Below, in pieces: positions 8,110 to 17,658 of a DNA stretch of 64,000 bases (the first letter of the stretch is position 1; every line of letters begins with the position of its first letter). The position numbers were made by a program, and so were the translations under genes. Under the pieces are notes generated by a model. The model was not told the origin of the DNA and did no database searches. It saw only the letters and a program-made list of their open reading frames with translations. The stretch is from Dulcicalothrix desertica PCC 7102 (lineage in GTDB: Bacteria > Cyanobacteriota > Cyanobacteriia > Cyanobacteriales > Nostocaceae): contig NZ_RSCL01000012.1 of the NCBI RefSeq assembly GCF_003991905.1, positions 269,509 to 333,508 on the forward strand. Direction: 5' to 3'.

Positions 8110-10695
8110 TTACTGCACCACCAAGTTCACAATTTTACCAGGGACAACAATAACCTTTGTAATAGTTTTTCCATTTATTAGCTTCTTAATTTTTTCGTCA
8201 TTCAGAGTTAATATTTCCAATTCTTCCTTCTTTGTTTCAGCATTCACCCTCAAAAGAGAACGTACTTTCCCATTAATTTGAATAGCAATATTTACCACTT
8301 CATCCACACACAAACTTTCGTTATACCCAGGCCAAGAAGCGTCAGCTATTAAACTCGACTCACCCAAACGCATCCATAGTTCTTCTGATATGTGGGGTGC
8401 AAAAGGAGCTAATAATTTCAAAAAATTCTTAATAGTATTTATAGGAAGTGTTTTTGCGTTTGTAGCCACATTCACAAACTCCATCATCTTGCTAATAGCT
8501 GTGTTCATTTTGTCGATGGATTCAATGTCTTCTGTGACACCCTTAATAGTTTTATGCAGTTTCTTCTGTAAATCTGCTTCCGTATATCCGGGAGCATCAA
8601 CCAATTTTCTGCTGTTTTTACCCGTTGCTTCATCAACTATTAAGCGCCAAACTCTTTTAAGAAATCGCGAAATGCCATCTAGACCAGACTTTTGCCACGG
8701 ACCGCTCGCACTTAAAGACCCCATAAATAATCCGTACACCCGCATAACGTCTGCACCGTACTCATCCACAATCTCGTCAGGGTTTACTACATTTAAGCGA
8801 GATTTGGACATTTTTTCAATCTGAGTTTGAACTGGTCGCTCTCCGTTTTTGACAAACCACTCTTCACCTTGCTCCTCTACCTCCGTAGGGTAGTAATATT
8901 TACCACTATCGTCTCGATATGAGTAAGCTAAAACCATCCCTTGGTTGAACAATCTTTGGAAAGGTTCCTTTGTAGAAACAAGACCGCAGTCATAGAGGAC
9001 TTTGTGCCAAAAGCGAGCGTAGAGGAGATGTAAAACCGCATGTTCTGCACCGCCAATGTAAAGGTCAACTGGCATCCAGTAACTTTCTGCTTCTAACGAC
9101 CAAGGTCTTTCATTGTTTTTCGGGTCTGTGTAGCGTAGATAATACCAACAGGAACCAGCCCACTGTGGCATCGTATTTGTTTCTCTGATTCCACAGCGTC
9201 CCGAAGGCAAAGTAACCATAAGCCATTCATCTTCAGCTCTGGCTAAGGGAGGTTTGCCGTCGGAGGTAGGCTTGTACTCATCAATCTGAGGTAATTTTAC
9301 AGGCAATTGGTCGCAAGGGACTGGCATGATAGTGCCGTCTTCCAGGTGTACGATGGGAAAAGGCTCCCCCCAGTAGCGCTGGCGGGAAAACAACCAATCC
9401 CGCAGGTTGTACTGTACTTTAAGGCGACCTTTACCTGTCTGTTCCAACCACTCTATCATCTTTTCCTTTGCAGCATTTATCTCCATACCGTTAATAAAGT
9501 CACTGTTTATACAAAAAATACCCCTAGTATATGCTGCCTCTTCGATAGGTTCTTTACTCCCGCTAACAACCTCAACAATAGGAAGATTATATTTTGTTGC
9601 AAATTCGCGATCGCGCTCATCATGACCGGGTACGCCCATAATCGCCCCTGTTGCGTAGGACATTAACACGTAGTCAGCAACCCAGATAGGAATAACTTGA
9701 TTGTTACAGGGGTTAACAGCATAAGCTCCCGTGAAAACACCCGTCAAAACTATTGCAAGTTCTGTCTGAGCAAGCTCAGTTTTGTTTTTTGCTGACTCTA
9801 CGTAAGCCTGAACCAAAGCTTTTCGCTCATAAACAACAATCTTTTCAACCACTGGGTTTTCAGGAGCAAGAACGCAATATGTGACACCAAATAAAGTTTC
9901 AGGTCTAGTTGTAAATACTGTAAAAGAGATATCTGTGTTTTCAACAGCAAAATCTACCTCGGCTCCAGAGGATTTTCCAATCCAATTGCGTTGCATCTCT
10001 TTTAAACTTTCAGGCCAATCGAGCTCGTCTAAATCTCTTAAAAGTTTTTCTGCATATACCGATATCTTTAGCATCCACTGTCGCATCAACTGGCGCTCAA
10101 CGGCATCGCCCGTTTCGATGTATTTGCCATCTTTGACTTCTTCGTTGGCGAGAACTGTCCCTAAAGCAGGACACCAATTTACTGGTACATCCGCCACGTA
10201 AGCCAGGTTTTTTTCATACAATTTGAGAAATATCCATTGCGTCCACTTGTAGTAATCGGGTGAAGTAGTATTAATCTCCCGTCCCCAATCGTATGCAAAA
10301 CCTAATCTCTTAACCTGATGTTTAAAGTTATCTATATTTCGTTTGGTAATTACCGCAGGGTGAATATTTTCGCGAACTGCAGCACGTTCGGCTGGTAACC
10401 CGAACGCATCCCACCCCATACAATGTAGAACGTTGTAACCCTGCATCCGACGCATACGGGCAATAACGTCTGTGGCTGTATAAGATTTGGGATGTCCAAC
10501 ATGCAAACCTGCTCCTGATGGATATGGGAACATGTCTAGTGCAAAATACTTAGGCTTACCTTTCAGATTTTCTGGATTCTCTGTCACCCAAAAAGTCTTG
10601 CGTTCTTCCCAAATAGCTTGCCATTTCTGCTCAATGCTTTTGAAGTTGTAACTATGTTCGGGTATTGTAGGCTGTATGATTTGATTTTTATCCAT
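8110..10695 (-). CDS. leuS: Leucyl-tRNA synthetase
   Basis: An 861-residue class Ia synthetase that charges tRNA-Leu with leucine. The HIGH-type motif is HVGHP in [12 protein letters not shown] (about residues 58-69); the KMSKS motif is EKMSKSRLN. The CP1 editing domain is complete, with TTRPETLFG and the GHDERD stretch holding the catalytic Asp. The anticodon-binding and C-terminal domains are present, and length is normal. An AGGAG lies 12 bases before ATG 10695. Features such as [18 protein letters not shown] and the N-terminus differ from my memory of the usual cyanobacterial LeuRS, so this is probably an extra, transferred copy. The gene has no GGCGCC but carries one HIP1 octamer (9607-9614). 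Confidence 0.96.
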   Translation of the reverse strand: MDKNQIIQPTIPEHSYNFKSIEQKWQAIWEERKTFWVTENPENLKGKPKYFALDMFPYPSGAGLHVGHPKSYTATDVIARMRRMQGYNVLHCMGWDAFGLPAERAAVRENIHPAVITKRNIDNFKHQVKRLGFAYDWGREINTTSPDYYKWTQWIFLKLYEKNLAYVADVPVNWCPALGTVLANEEVKDGKYIETGDAVERQLMRQWMLKISVYAEKLLRDLDELDWPESLKEMQRNWIGKSSGAEVDFAVENTDISFTVFTTRPETLFGVTYCVLAPENPVVEKIVVYERKALVQAYVESAKNKTELAQTELAIVLTGVFTGAYAVNPCNNQVIPIWVADYVLMSYATGAIMGVPGHDERDREFATKYNLPIVEVVSGSKEPIEEAAYTRGIFCINSDFINGMEINAAKEKMIEWLEQTGKGRLKVQYNLRDWLFSRQRYWGEPFPIVHLEDGTIMPVPCDQLPVKLPQIDEYKPTSDGKPPLARAEDEWLMVTLPSGRCGIRETNTMPQWAGSCWYYLRYTDPKNNERPWSLEAESYWMPVDLYIGGAEHAVLHLLYARFWHKVLYDCGLVSTKEPFQRLFNQGMVLAYSYRDDSGKYYYPTEVEEQGEEWFVKNGERPVQTQIEKMSKSRLNVVNPDEIVDEYGADVMRVYGLFMGSLSASGPWQKSGLDGISRFLKRVWRLIVDEATGKNSRKLVDAPGYTEADLQKKLHKTIKGVTEDIESIDKMNTAISKMMEFVNVATNAKTLPINTIKNFLKLLAPFAPHISEELWMRLGESSLIADASWPGYNESLCVDEVVNIAIQINGKVRSLLRVNAETKKEELEILTLNDEKIKKLINGKTITKVIVVPGKIVNLVVQ
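9607..9614. repeat. Single HIP1 octamer
   Basis: GCGATCGC inside leuS. It is the only copy I noticed in 64 kb, whereas many cyanobacterial chromosomes carry it about once per kilobase. Confidence 0.8.
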
Positions 10696-10949
10696 ATTAT
10701 ATATACGCTCCTAAAATTTGCTTAATAACTTTTACGTTTATAATAAGCAATTCATGCGTAAACGAGTATTTAATATTTTTGCAATTTCGATTGCTTCTTT
10801 TTCTGCACCAGGGAGGGAAGATAAGCTGTGCCAATTTTCCAACATGAAGCTTCTAAGTAAGTCGGCGCCAATAAAACAAACTATGTAAAGATATATAAAT
10901 ACGGAAAAAGCATCTACATTGAGGTGACACAGCGGGAGGGCGCCCGTTT

Positions 10950-11335
10950 GAGAGTATTCTTAACACGCGCACGGAAGACGAAACCCTTTTAAAACTTAGG
11001 GCTACAAATGTACTATAAAAAGAAAAAGACCGAGCAGAGGTAATTAGGTTAAATGCACACGGGTGGTACGTAGAAAAAATAGCAGGACATTTTAAATGGA
11101 CTGCGGTGGAGAGTCAGAGAAGTGTTACATAGGTGGAAAAAATCAGGCACAGAAGGGCTTTGGGATAACCCTTGTAAAGGCAGAAAGACAAAATGGACTG
11201 AAGAAGACATGTTATTTTTAGAACAATCTCTCAGGCTTTAACCACGTACATATAACAGTCATCAATCGCCACTGGGAATTAGAACAGAATTAAATCAACT
11301 TCTAGTTGCTAAAACCGTTGTAAAGCAGTCTACAT
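10950..11335 (+). pseudogene. Decayed IS630-family transposase N-terminal region
   Basis: Plus-strand translation gives RTEDETLLKLRATNVL, then a stop, then DRAEVIRLNAHGWYVEKIAG, HFKWTA, a stop after RSVT, and in the next frame HRWKKSGTEGLWDNPCKGRK and EEDMLFLEQSL. These match the helix-turn-helix N-terminus of IS630-type transposases (DRAEVIRLHAHGW...HRWKKHG..GL.D....GR). At least two stops and one frameshift break it, and the DDE catalytic part is missing. No terminal repeats are evident. The rest of 10696-11645 has no gene. Confidence 0.75.
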
Positions 11336-11482
11336 AATAATGACACGGTAATTAATAAAACTAGTGCGTAAAAGAGCGAAAACCTTCTAATTAGAAGGTA
11401 GAAATTTTCAACACTAGTTCGTGCGTTCTTAATTAACGTCTTATCAACGTTTGGAGAAATATTTCTGGAACTAGATTCTCAT

Positions 11483-11505
11483 CGAACGGCAACTCTTGCC
11501 GTTCG
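11483..11505. repeat. Dispersed 23-bp palindrome, copy 2
   Basis: Arms CGAACGGCAA and TTGCCGTTCG around a CTC loop; same arms as copies at 4830 and 55975. Confidence 0.85.
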
Positions 11506-11645
11506 GGGAAGAGTTACTTAGATGAACAAAGTAGTTTTTGTGTAATTATTTTGACTTATGTTTTAAAGGCGCCCAAATTCCCCTATATAATTTGGGAGAC
11601 TATGGGTGGTTGTGTCCAAAATCTATTTAAATAGTCTCTTTATTA

Positions 11646-14564
11646 TTAGTGCTGGACACCAAGAGCATAACGTTTTTCCCAAGTAGCGAAAATTATGTCA
11701 CGTTCATCTTTTGGCTCAACAAATCGATAAACTCTTTCCCTACGACCTCTACTCCCAAATCGCCCAACGTAAGATAATCCCAACCCCAACTTACTTAGTA
11801 TTTTTTGAACAATCGTGATGGCGCCCAATCGGTTAGAAATGGAAACCCCCAAATAGTTCCTAATAATATACCTATGTTGCACAGCCAGAGCCTTAAACTG
11901 CTGTAATTGTGGGTCAGAACCACGAAACATTATCCCTGGAGTCAGAAAATAACTAATGTTGAGATTTTCCAACAACGAAACCACAGGTAATAACTGCCCT
12001 CGGTTAAAATCCGGCTTCCAGACTGCATTCTCACCCAAGTCTATTTGTGCCTTAGCTGTTGTTACATCACGTTGGGCAAGATGCTCTCGTCCCAAGGTCA
12101 AAAAGTAATGCAGACGTAATTGAGGATACCAGCCATCTGAGTCTTTCCATACTAAGGAGGTTGTTACGTTAATACCATAAAGTTCTTTTAGTACTGCCTT
12201 GCGTTGTTGCTGGCGTTCGGTAGTAGTCTTCGCACGTTTATCTTTTAGTTTCTTCAACTGGTCGTCGGAGATGTCTTCTGCCGCTTCAACCGCCCGACAC
12301 TCGGATGTGTGTAATTCCAAAGAAGCTACTTTAACAGATTCAAAAACTCGCTCACTCTCTTCAAGTTCAATATCTTCTACATCAATAATTGTGTAACCAT
12401 CTTCTTCCAAACCCTTCAGCACAGATTCCCGGTAGCACCGCATTTGAGCGTTGATAACACAAGCCCGTTTTCCCCAGGTTTGTAATGATTCCGGTTGAAA
12501 ATTTTCATCGATGCAACTGTAATCAGCATTATCAGCTTCGGATAACAATGCAATATTTGCTCTTGTCGCCACATGTTGACTCGCCAAAAGTACACCTAAT
12601 GATGCGGCGCCGTTTCCAACAAATCCCATGCCACAAGTCCTCACCCAGACGTGGCGGTCAACAGTTTCTCTTAATCTTGCTAACATTTGGCGCGCGGAAT
12701 TTGCAGACTGGACTCCTTGGAATATTCCCCACACAGCGTTGAAATGACCCTGAATATCGATAGACACACCAGTTTCTAAACTGGGTGAAGCAATCACTAA
12801 ATCGTATTCGCACAGAATCGAGTTGAGATGGGCAATACAACCATAAGCTGGATGCTCTGGGTCAGCAACCGACTCGCTATCAATTCGTAAAATTCTTAAA
12901 TGTGGAAATTTGCGACGAAATCTTTGCTCTAATGCCTGAGTTCCCCATTTTGATTTGGCTTTCTGAGCAGAGCAACACAGTAAATGATGTCCCCCTTTGG
13001 AAATTGCCTTATCAAGTGCTGCAACTAAATTTTTCGGATTAGTACCGTCATAGCTGTAACAATTTCCTGCTACGTGTCTATAATTGTTAAGAATTACAAA
13101 TGGTTTAACTTGAATCTCTCCTGCTAGAGAAAGCACGTAGTCCGCATCACAATCGGATACATCCGCACTTGCTAAATAAATCTTTCCTTTGGGGCTACTT
13201 AAAACATTTTGAATTAGCAACTGAAGATTTTTAAGTACAGAAACCCGATGTTTTGCGACTTCTGTTGAAGAATTAAGAAGATGCCAAAATACTTGGTCGC
13301 ACTCATCGATGATAACTGTATCGTTATACCAATCGCTCGGATTAAACCTAGCTTGGCTATTATGGTGCAGAGAATCAATACAAACCCCATATCCAAGTAA
13401 ATCCCCCGTACCTGATGAGTGTACTTTAGTTACATAATTGACTCCAAAACGTTCGCATAATGCTTCCCCTAATTGAATACGATGGGTAATAATTAACACT
13501 CGACGATTTTGTTCATGAGCTTTTGCTACTTCTGAGGTTAACCATTCGGTTTTACCCGTTCCTTTTGCTGATTGAAGGATAATAAGCTTTTCAGCTTCTG
13601 GGATTGATATTTGTCCAAGATATTTTTGCTCAAACGCCATTGCAGGTTTATAAGTCAGAAGTGTAAAAAGGTTAACTTGCCACATCTCTAAGGTGTCGGC
13701 TTTGTCGTAAAGCGTCTCAAATTCTTCTTCTCCCTGAGCAAAAATAAAATCGTCAACTCCCTTGGTGGGTCTTGGTAAATCAATTACTTTAACCTCACAA
13801 CCTGAATACGCAAGCAATTTCCCCATTCGTTGGGTAGCAGTTCTTACCCGTTGAACAGTTTCTGGCTTTTCATCCTGGTCGAAGCAAATAGTAATCTGTC
13901 TATCTAAAGTTGCAAAATGTTTCAAATCTGGGATTAGGAAGGGATTTCCGATGACGTTACCTGCTTCATCTTTGGGAGTGCGATAGCCACCGTTAACTCC
14001 AGGGATTGCAATTGCAGCATAACCAGCAGTCAGTAAACAAGCTGCTTTTTTAGCCCCTTCAGCAATTACTACCGGAACATTGCGGCGCCAGACCCAGTAC
14101 CAAAATCCATGCTCCTGTTGCCAATCATCTTCTGTAATGGGGATACCACAACGTTCTGAAACTTTCTCCCAAATCCTTTTCGGTACTTGCAGAAAAAATG
14201 CGCGCGTTACTTCTTTATAAGGATGCTCATATTTTATAAATTTATGGATTTTTTCATAATCGCGTCTGGGTTTATCTGGCTTGAAGCATCCCCACATCAT
14301 TGGATTGTAGTTGTTGAGAGGGTCAATCCCGTTACACCACCAACCTCCATATTCAATGTGGCGATATTTCTTTAAATCCTTATCTCGCAGGCGCCCGTCG
14401 TTACGGCGTGAGATACTGGAACTATAAAGTAAATATTCATAGGGTGTTGTTCCTGATAGCGATATAACGTTAAGGGCAATGATTTCTTTATCAACTGAGC
14501 TATTGAGCCATTCAGTAAAATGTTGGGGTTGAAAGTTTTTTTCGTCAATACAAATTGCGTTCAT
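11646..14564 (-). CDS. Plasmid replication protein, CyRepA1 family (DUF3854 primase-helicase)
   Basis: A 972-residue protein from ATG 14564, which has GGAG six bases upstream; an in-frame TTG at 14576 is less likely. Residues about 165-300 form the DUF3854/TOPRIM-like domain (VVIAEGAKKAACLL, AIAIPGVNGGY, ICFDQDEKPET, GVDDFI). A superfamily-2 helicase-like module follows, with Walker A SAKGTGKTEWL and a DEAD-like box VIIDECDQVFWHL, then LVIASPSLETGVSID and QMLARLRE. This primase-plus-helicase layout defines the cyanobacterial plasmid replication proteins named CyRepA1. It is the best marker that the window is plasmid DNA; the origin is probably nearby. Downstream of it, on the other side, lies the XRE gene at 14860. 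Confidence 0.9.
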   Translation of the reverse strand: MNAICIDEKNFQPQHFTEWLNSSVDKEIIALNVISLSGTTPYEYLLYSSSISRRNDGRLRDKDLKKYRHIEYGGWWCNGIDPLNNYNPMMWGCFKPDKPRRDYEKIHKFIKYEHPYKEVTRAFFLQVPKRIWEKVSERCGIPITEDDWQQEHGFWYWVWRRNVPVVIAEGAKKAACLLTAGYAAIAIPGVNGGYRTPKDEAGNVIGNPFLIPDLKHFATLDRQITICFDQDEKPETVQRVRTATQRMGKLLAYSGCEVKVIDLPRPTKGVDDFIFAQGEEEFETLYDKADTLEMWQVNLFTLLTYKPAMAFEQKYLGQISIPEAEKLIILQSAKGTGKTEWLTSEVAKAHEQNRRVLIITHRIQLGEALCERFGVNYVTKVHSSGTGDLLGYGVCIDSLHHNSQARFNPSDWYNDTVIIDECDQVFWHLLNSSTEVAKHRVSVLKNLQLLIQNVLSSPKGKIYLASADVSDCDADYVLSLAGEIQVKPFVILNNYRHVAGNCYSYDGTNPKNLVAALDKAISKGGHHLLCCSAQKAKSKWGTQALEQRFRRKFPHLRILRIDSESVADPEHPAYGCIAHLNSILCEYDLVIASPSLETGVSIDIQGHFNAVWGIFQGVQSANSARQMLARLRETVDRHVWVRTCGMGFVGNGAASLGVLLASQHVATRANIALLSEADNADYSCIDENFQPESLQTWGKRACVINAQMRCYRESVLKGLEEDGYTIIDVEDIELEESERVFESVKVASLELHTSECRAVEAAEDISDDQLKKLKDKRAKTTTERQQQRKAVLKELYGINVTTSLVWKDSDGWYPQLRLHYFLTLGREHLAQRDVTTAKAQIDLGENAVWKPDFNRGQLLPVVSLLENLNISYFLTPGIMFRGSDPQLQQFKALAVQHRYIIRNYLGVSISNRLGAITIVQKILSKLGLGLSYVGRFGSRGRRERVYRFVEPKDERDIIFATWEKRYALGVQH

Positions 14565-14859
14565 AGGAAACTCCAAATTTTTTATTTGGTATGGGTTTCG
14601 ATGCGTAGATGCATAAGGATAGAGAGCGGCAAATGTAGAGATACCGCACTTCTAAAGTATTATTCTCGTAAGAGTGAAGATTAAATCATTAATACGCTTA
14701 TCAGTATTTTCTCATATTTTGGCGCATAAAAACATAACAGCATGTAAACAAATGCTGCCTTTACAATTTGTCATACTGATACCAATTACGGAGTAATTAA
14801 CACATTGATACTCTTATTTTGTACCTCAAGCAAACAGCTAAAGTTTGAGAATCATGTTT

Positions 14860-15204
14860 TTATGCCACACCTTTATTACTATCGATGACAATCATGTGCG
14901 CTTGGTGCTTCGGACGTTTTTGAGAATCGCCTTTGAGCGCTACTGCTTTGTCATCAGCAAAATCATCGACTAACGACAAATCGCTTTTGTCGTCAATATC
15001 ATCTGGTTCCCACTCTAAAATATCTCCAGGTTGACACTTTAACACTTTACAAAATCTCCCAAGAGCTTCAAAAGTTATTGAGGCAGCTCTTCCCTGCTCA
15101 ATTTTTTGAATGTTTTGCAAGCTATAACCAGTTCTTCTAGCTAGCTCATTTTGAGAGTAACCCTTGGCCTCTCTAGTATTCTTTAATTTTACAAGCACAG
15201 CCAT
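14860..15204 (-). CDS. XRE-family transcriptional regulator
   Basis: A 114-residue protein with a Cro/CI helix-turn-helix at residues about 6-62: TREAKGYSQNELARRTGYSLQNIQKIEQGRAASI followed by LGRFCKVLKCQPGDIL. The C-terminal tail is acidic then basic (DDIDDKSDLSL, GDSQKRPKHQ). An AGGAG abuts ATG 15204 directly; the GTG at 15198 would have normal spacing and may be the real start. It is upstream of, and on the same strand as, the replication gene, and faces a control region with repeated AGTAGC elements, so it may regulate its own expression and plasmid copy number. Confidence 0.85.
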   Translation of the reverse strand: MAVLVKLKNTREAKGYSQNELARRTGYSLQNIQKIEQGRAASITFEALGRFCKVLKCQPGDILEWEPDDIDDKSDLSLVDDFADDKAVALKGDSQKRPKHQAHMIVIDSNKGVA

Positions 15205-15472
15205 CTCCTAACTCTTACTCCTTACAGTAGCACTACTTATAGTTGGTAATCTCTGGTGTGTGTATCTATAAGTAATATAAATACTTACCGAGAGTAGCAT
15301 TACTAATCGTAATAGAAAATTTGATTGTCTGATGATTCTACCAACCATTGGTTGTGCTACTGTAGGTGGTATGTAGATTTTGAATGGTCAAGTTTGAAAA
15401 AAGGCGCCTACTAGTAGTGAGCCTTCCCGAACTGACCAAAACGCTCACAGCCTTGAACTTTTACAGGAGTGC
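15205..15472. promoter_or_regulatory. Divergent control region with inverted and direct repeats
   Basis: TACAGTAGCAC (15223-15233) is exactly complementary to GTGCTACTGTA (15354-15364). ACTTATAG (about 15234-15241) pairs with CTATAAGT (about 15269-15276), and AGTAGCACTACT (15226) is repeated almost exactly as AGTAGCATTACT (15294). It lies between the divergent XRE gene and the 15479 gene and is a likely operator set for the XRE protein. Confidence 0.55.
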
Positions 15473-15478
15473 ATGATT

Positions 15479-15958
15479 ATGGCGTATTCAACAGACACAA
15501 AGCAAACGGTCACAATTAATGAGCAAAAATTATTTCACAACCAAAACGATATTAGAACTGTAGAAATATCGTTTGAAGAACACAAGATTTATATTGGAAC
15601 CCAAGTAATCGCCAAAATTATCCGTGACGATAGTGATTTTGCTACACAGCCTTGGGTAGTAATGGTAAATGGTATTGAGATTCATCGAGCCAATACTTGG
15701 ACTAAATGCTACCACTACGTTACATGGCACTTTAAGCAAGGAACGTTACCCGAACAACAAAAAGAAGAAGTAGCCACAGTTGATTGTAAACGTGTCGTTG
15801 TACCTGTATTTGTTCCTAACCAGAGATTGAGACAAGTCGCTTTGATTTCAGATTTAGCCCTACACATCTATTTCAAGTGCATTAAAACCCTTAGAGTTGC
15901 CATCGATTACTTACTGCTGTTTGAAAAACAGTCAAAATTTTGTAGGAGTGATTGTTAA
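15479..15958 (+). CDS. Hypothetical protein (about 159 aa)
   Basis: Two ATGs compete (15473, 15479). The second is 9 bases from AGGAG (15465-15469) and is preferred. The N-terminal two-thirds contains IYIGTQVIAKIIRDD, WVVMVNGIEIHRANTWTKCYHYVTWHFKQGTLP, a small strand-rich domain seen in other cyanobacterial plasmid proteins as far as I recall. The C-terminal end (LISDLALHIYFKCIKTLRVA) is helical and could be partly membrane-associated. Function unknown. It is transcribed divergently from the XRE gene. Confidence 0.55.
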   Translation: MAYSTDTKQTVTINEQKLFHNQNDIRTVEISFEEHKIYIGTQVIAKIIRDDSDFATQPWVVMVNGIEIHRANTWTKCYHYVTWHFKQGTLPEQQKEEVATVDCKRVVVPVFVPNQRLRQVALISDLALHIYFKCIKTLRVAIDYLLLFEKQSKFCRSDC

Positions 15959-16181
15959 ATACTTAAAATCACTGACGATAAAGCTAGGCGCCTTATCCAG
16001 TAATGCCTCTGATCGCTTGTCATCACAACGCGCGTCATGACGACATTGGTGAGATTGGTCTTTACTTTGCAAAGACAAATTACCGTAGCGAGCCGTCAAA
16101 ATTTCTTGTTGGCTAGGCAAGACTCTTATTAGCTACAAACAATAGTACTACTTATACAGCATAATTACCTTAAGGTGGTAA

Positions 16182-16547
16182 ATGAAAATACCAATAAACT
16201 ACTTACCCAAAGAAGGAATAAAGCCAAGAAATTTCCTGCGACATGTGATAATAGGCAGAGATTGCAGTGAAATTGATTATTTTGAAGCAGAGACTACCAG
16301 TTGCTACCGTACTCAAGCTATCAAAGTTCTTTCTCGCTTACTATGCGTAAACTCAACAACAGTTCGCAACCATTGGGGCAAGACATTAAATTTTGAGTCA
16401 ATGCCTGAAAATTATCAATTAGTACTTGCGTATGTTGAAATGGCGGGTATTAGTCAAAAATATGCAAACCTAATTATTAACGACAAGTACACTCCTTCAA
16501 GAGTAACCCCATGCATATTTCTTAGATTATGCTCTTGGATTAGATAG
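16182..16547 (+). CDS. Hypothetical protein, first copy of a tandem HTH-like unit
   Basis: A 121-residue product. Residues about 43-90 (AIKVLSRLLCVNSTTVRNHWG, then L-x-F-x-x-MPENYQLVLAYVEMAG) look like a helix-turn-helix unit and closely resemble the unit encoded immediately downstream. Its last residues (CIFLRLCSWIR) look unnatural, whereas the alternative frame after the CCCC run at about 16507-16510 reads HAYFLDYALGLDSLTTEE straight into the next ORF. I think both ORFs are one gene of about 200 codons with a single-base frameshift. Confidence 0.55.
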   Translation: MKIPINYLPKEGIKPRNFLRHVIIGRDCSEIDYFEAETTSCYRTQAIKVLSRLLCVNSTTVRNHWGKTLNFESMPENYQLVLAYVEMAGISQKYANLIINDKYTPSRVTPCIFLRLCSWIR

Positions 16548-16548
16548 C

Positions 16549-16785
16549 TTGACAACTGAAGAAATAAAACTACGCTTGTCTAACAATAGTTTCTTTGCTG
16601 AATGCACTCGTATATTATCTCAAGTATTAGGATTTGGCTATCGAACTGTAATTAATTGGGGACATGACATTCGATTTCATAAAATGCCACAAGAATACGA
16701 ATATTTCCTATACTATGCCTTAGAAGCGATAAAGGTTAGGCAAGCGCTTTATAACAAAGGTATGAATGTTGCTGCATATCGATAA
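16549..16785 (+). CDS. Hypothetical protein, second copy of a tandem HTH-like unit
   Basis: A 78-codon frame with a TTG start and no ribosome-binding site, beginning two bases after the previous stop in a different frame. Residues about 15-60 (CTRILSQVLGFGYRTVINWGHD, then RFHKMPQEYEYFLYYALEA) parallel the preceding unit: VLS-x-x-L, TV-x-N/H-W-G, MP-x-x-Y and a final helix. This is an internal duplication, probably the C-terminal half of one frameshifted protein. Role unknown; DNA binding is possible. Confidence 0.5.
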   Translation: MTTEEIKLRLSNNSFFAECTRILSQVLGFGYRTVINWGHDIRFHKMPQEYEYFLYYALEAIKVRQALYNKGMNVAAYR

Positions 16786-17305
16786 AGAAGGCGCCTTTAT
16801 TAATTTCCTGCGAACATGAACATTCATATTCGTTGACATTGTGTTTCGCAGGAAGCTAATTCCAAAGCGAGCGGCGCCGTAGTACTCACTTAGTTATCTC
16901 ATTTAATACATATGTATGCAACGAACAGAATTTTTATCTCATTTTTTGCAATATTATAGACACTAAAATATTTATTAAAATGGCTTAAATTTGCGAAAAA
17001 ATAGAGCCAGAGCGCAGACTTAAATGCTATAATATATATACCGGATTAAAAGAGTTTCATGAATCAATTTATTAATCATAATACTGAATTATATGCTGAT
17101 TTTGAAGCAAGGAAGATTAAGTAAAACTTGTCAATAACGTCTTGAAATTGTGGACTAAAAAAATAAACAAATTTCAGCATGTGAAGATTTTTATTAAAAA
17201 ACAGGCATGTAGGCATTTGTTTATATTTGTGCTGTCCCAGCATATATTTTTAGGCTCACGCCGGAATGAAAAGTGCATACTGTAGTATTTCAATTACACA
17301 AAAAT
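16786..17305. other. Intergenic region with a perfect 10-bp stem
   Basis: No credible gene. TTCCTGCGAA (16805-16814) and TTCGCAGGAA (16845-16854) are perfect complements with a 30-nt loop. It also holds two GGCGCC copies (16790, 16873) and a TATAAT-like box at about 17028-17033. Confidence 0.5.
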
Positions 17306-17554
17306 ATGAACACTATCACCATTAGATTTTCTCATTTCCGCGCTCAATCTCCAAAATATACATTCAACTCGCGCGTTGCTATGAGAAGTAATTGCTCCCC
17401 AAGTAAATGGGCTATTGGTAGAGTTACTGGATTGCGTCTTGATGATGATAACATTTGGAATTATACCATCGTCTTTGATTACCCGTTAGGTTACTGTGAT
17501 GAGCTAACAGAGTCAGAGTTAGCTGGTGAACATGAACTTGCTTGCGTTTCCTAA
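17306..17554 (+). CDS. Small hypothetical protein (about 82 aa)
   Basis: ATG 17306 (MNTITIRF) is preferred over 17273. The product contains SPSKWAIGRVTGLRLDDDNIWNYTIVFDYPLG, a compact beta-rich sequence, and ends SELAGEHELACVS. No family name known to me. A strong terminator follows 26 bases after the stop. Confidence 0.55.
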   Translation: MNTITIRFSHFRAQSPKYTFNSRVAMRSNCSPSKWAIGRVTGLRLDDDNIWNYTIVFDYPLGYCDELTESELAGEHELACVS

Positions 17555-17580
17555 GCCACTTGCCATCACCTAAAACGATT

Positions 17581-17615
17581 AAGCTACTAGCAATTATAAA
17601 ACTAGTAGCTTTTTT
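17581..17615 (+). terminator. Intrinsic terminator
   Basis: AAGCTACTAG (17581-17590) pairs with CTAGTAGCTT (17602-17611), and six T residues end the element. The same stem recurs at 17913. Confidence 0.8.
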
Positions 17616-17658
17616 GCTTTTCGTCTTTCAACAAAATCAAAATATAAGGAAATTGAAT

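Larger units (their letters stand above)
10696..11645. other. Gene-free region between leuS and the replication gene
   Basis: About 950 bp that hold the leuS 5' region, the IS630 remnant (10950-11335) and one copy of the 23-bp palindrome (11483-11505). GGCGCC reappears here at 10864, 10939 and 11568 after an absence of 5.5 kb. Confidence 0.6.

Noticed and set aside
8390..10201. Plus-strand ORFs inside the leuS region
   Set aside because: They are antisense to a full-length, motif-complete leuS and have no recognisable domains.
12199..14375. ORFs opposite or inside the CyRepA1 gene
   Set aside because: Shadow frames of a long gene with clear primase and helicase motifs.
17542..17658. N-terminal hydrophobic extension of the 17659 gene
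   Set aside because: The extension translates through a strong terminator hairpin and the overlap with the previous gene; the ribosome-binding site supports ATG 17659.
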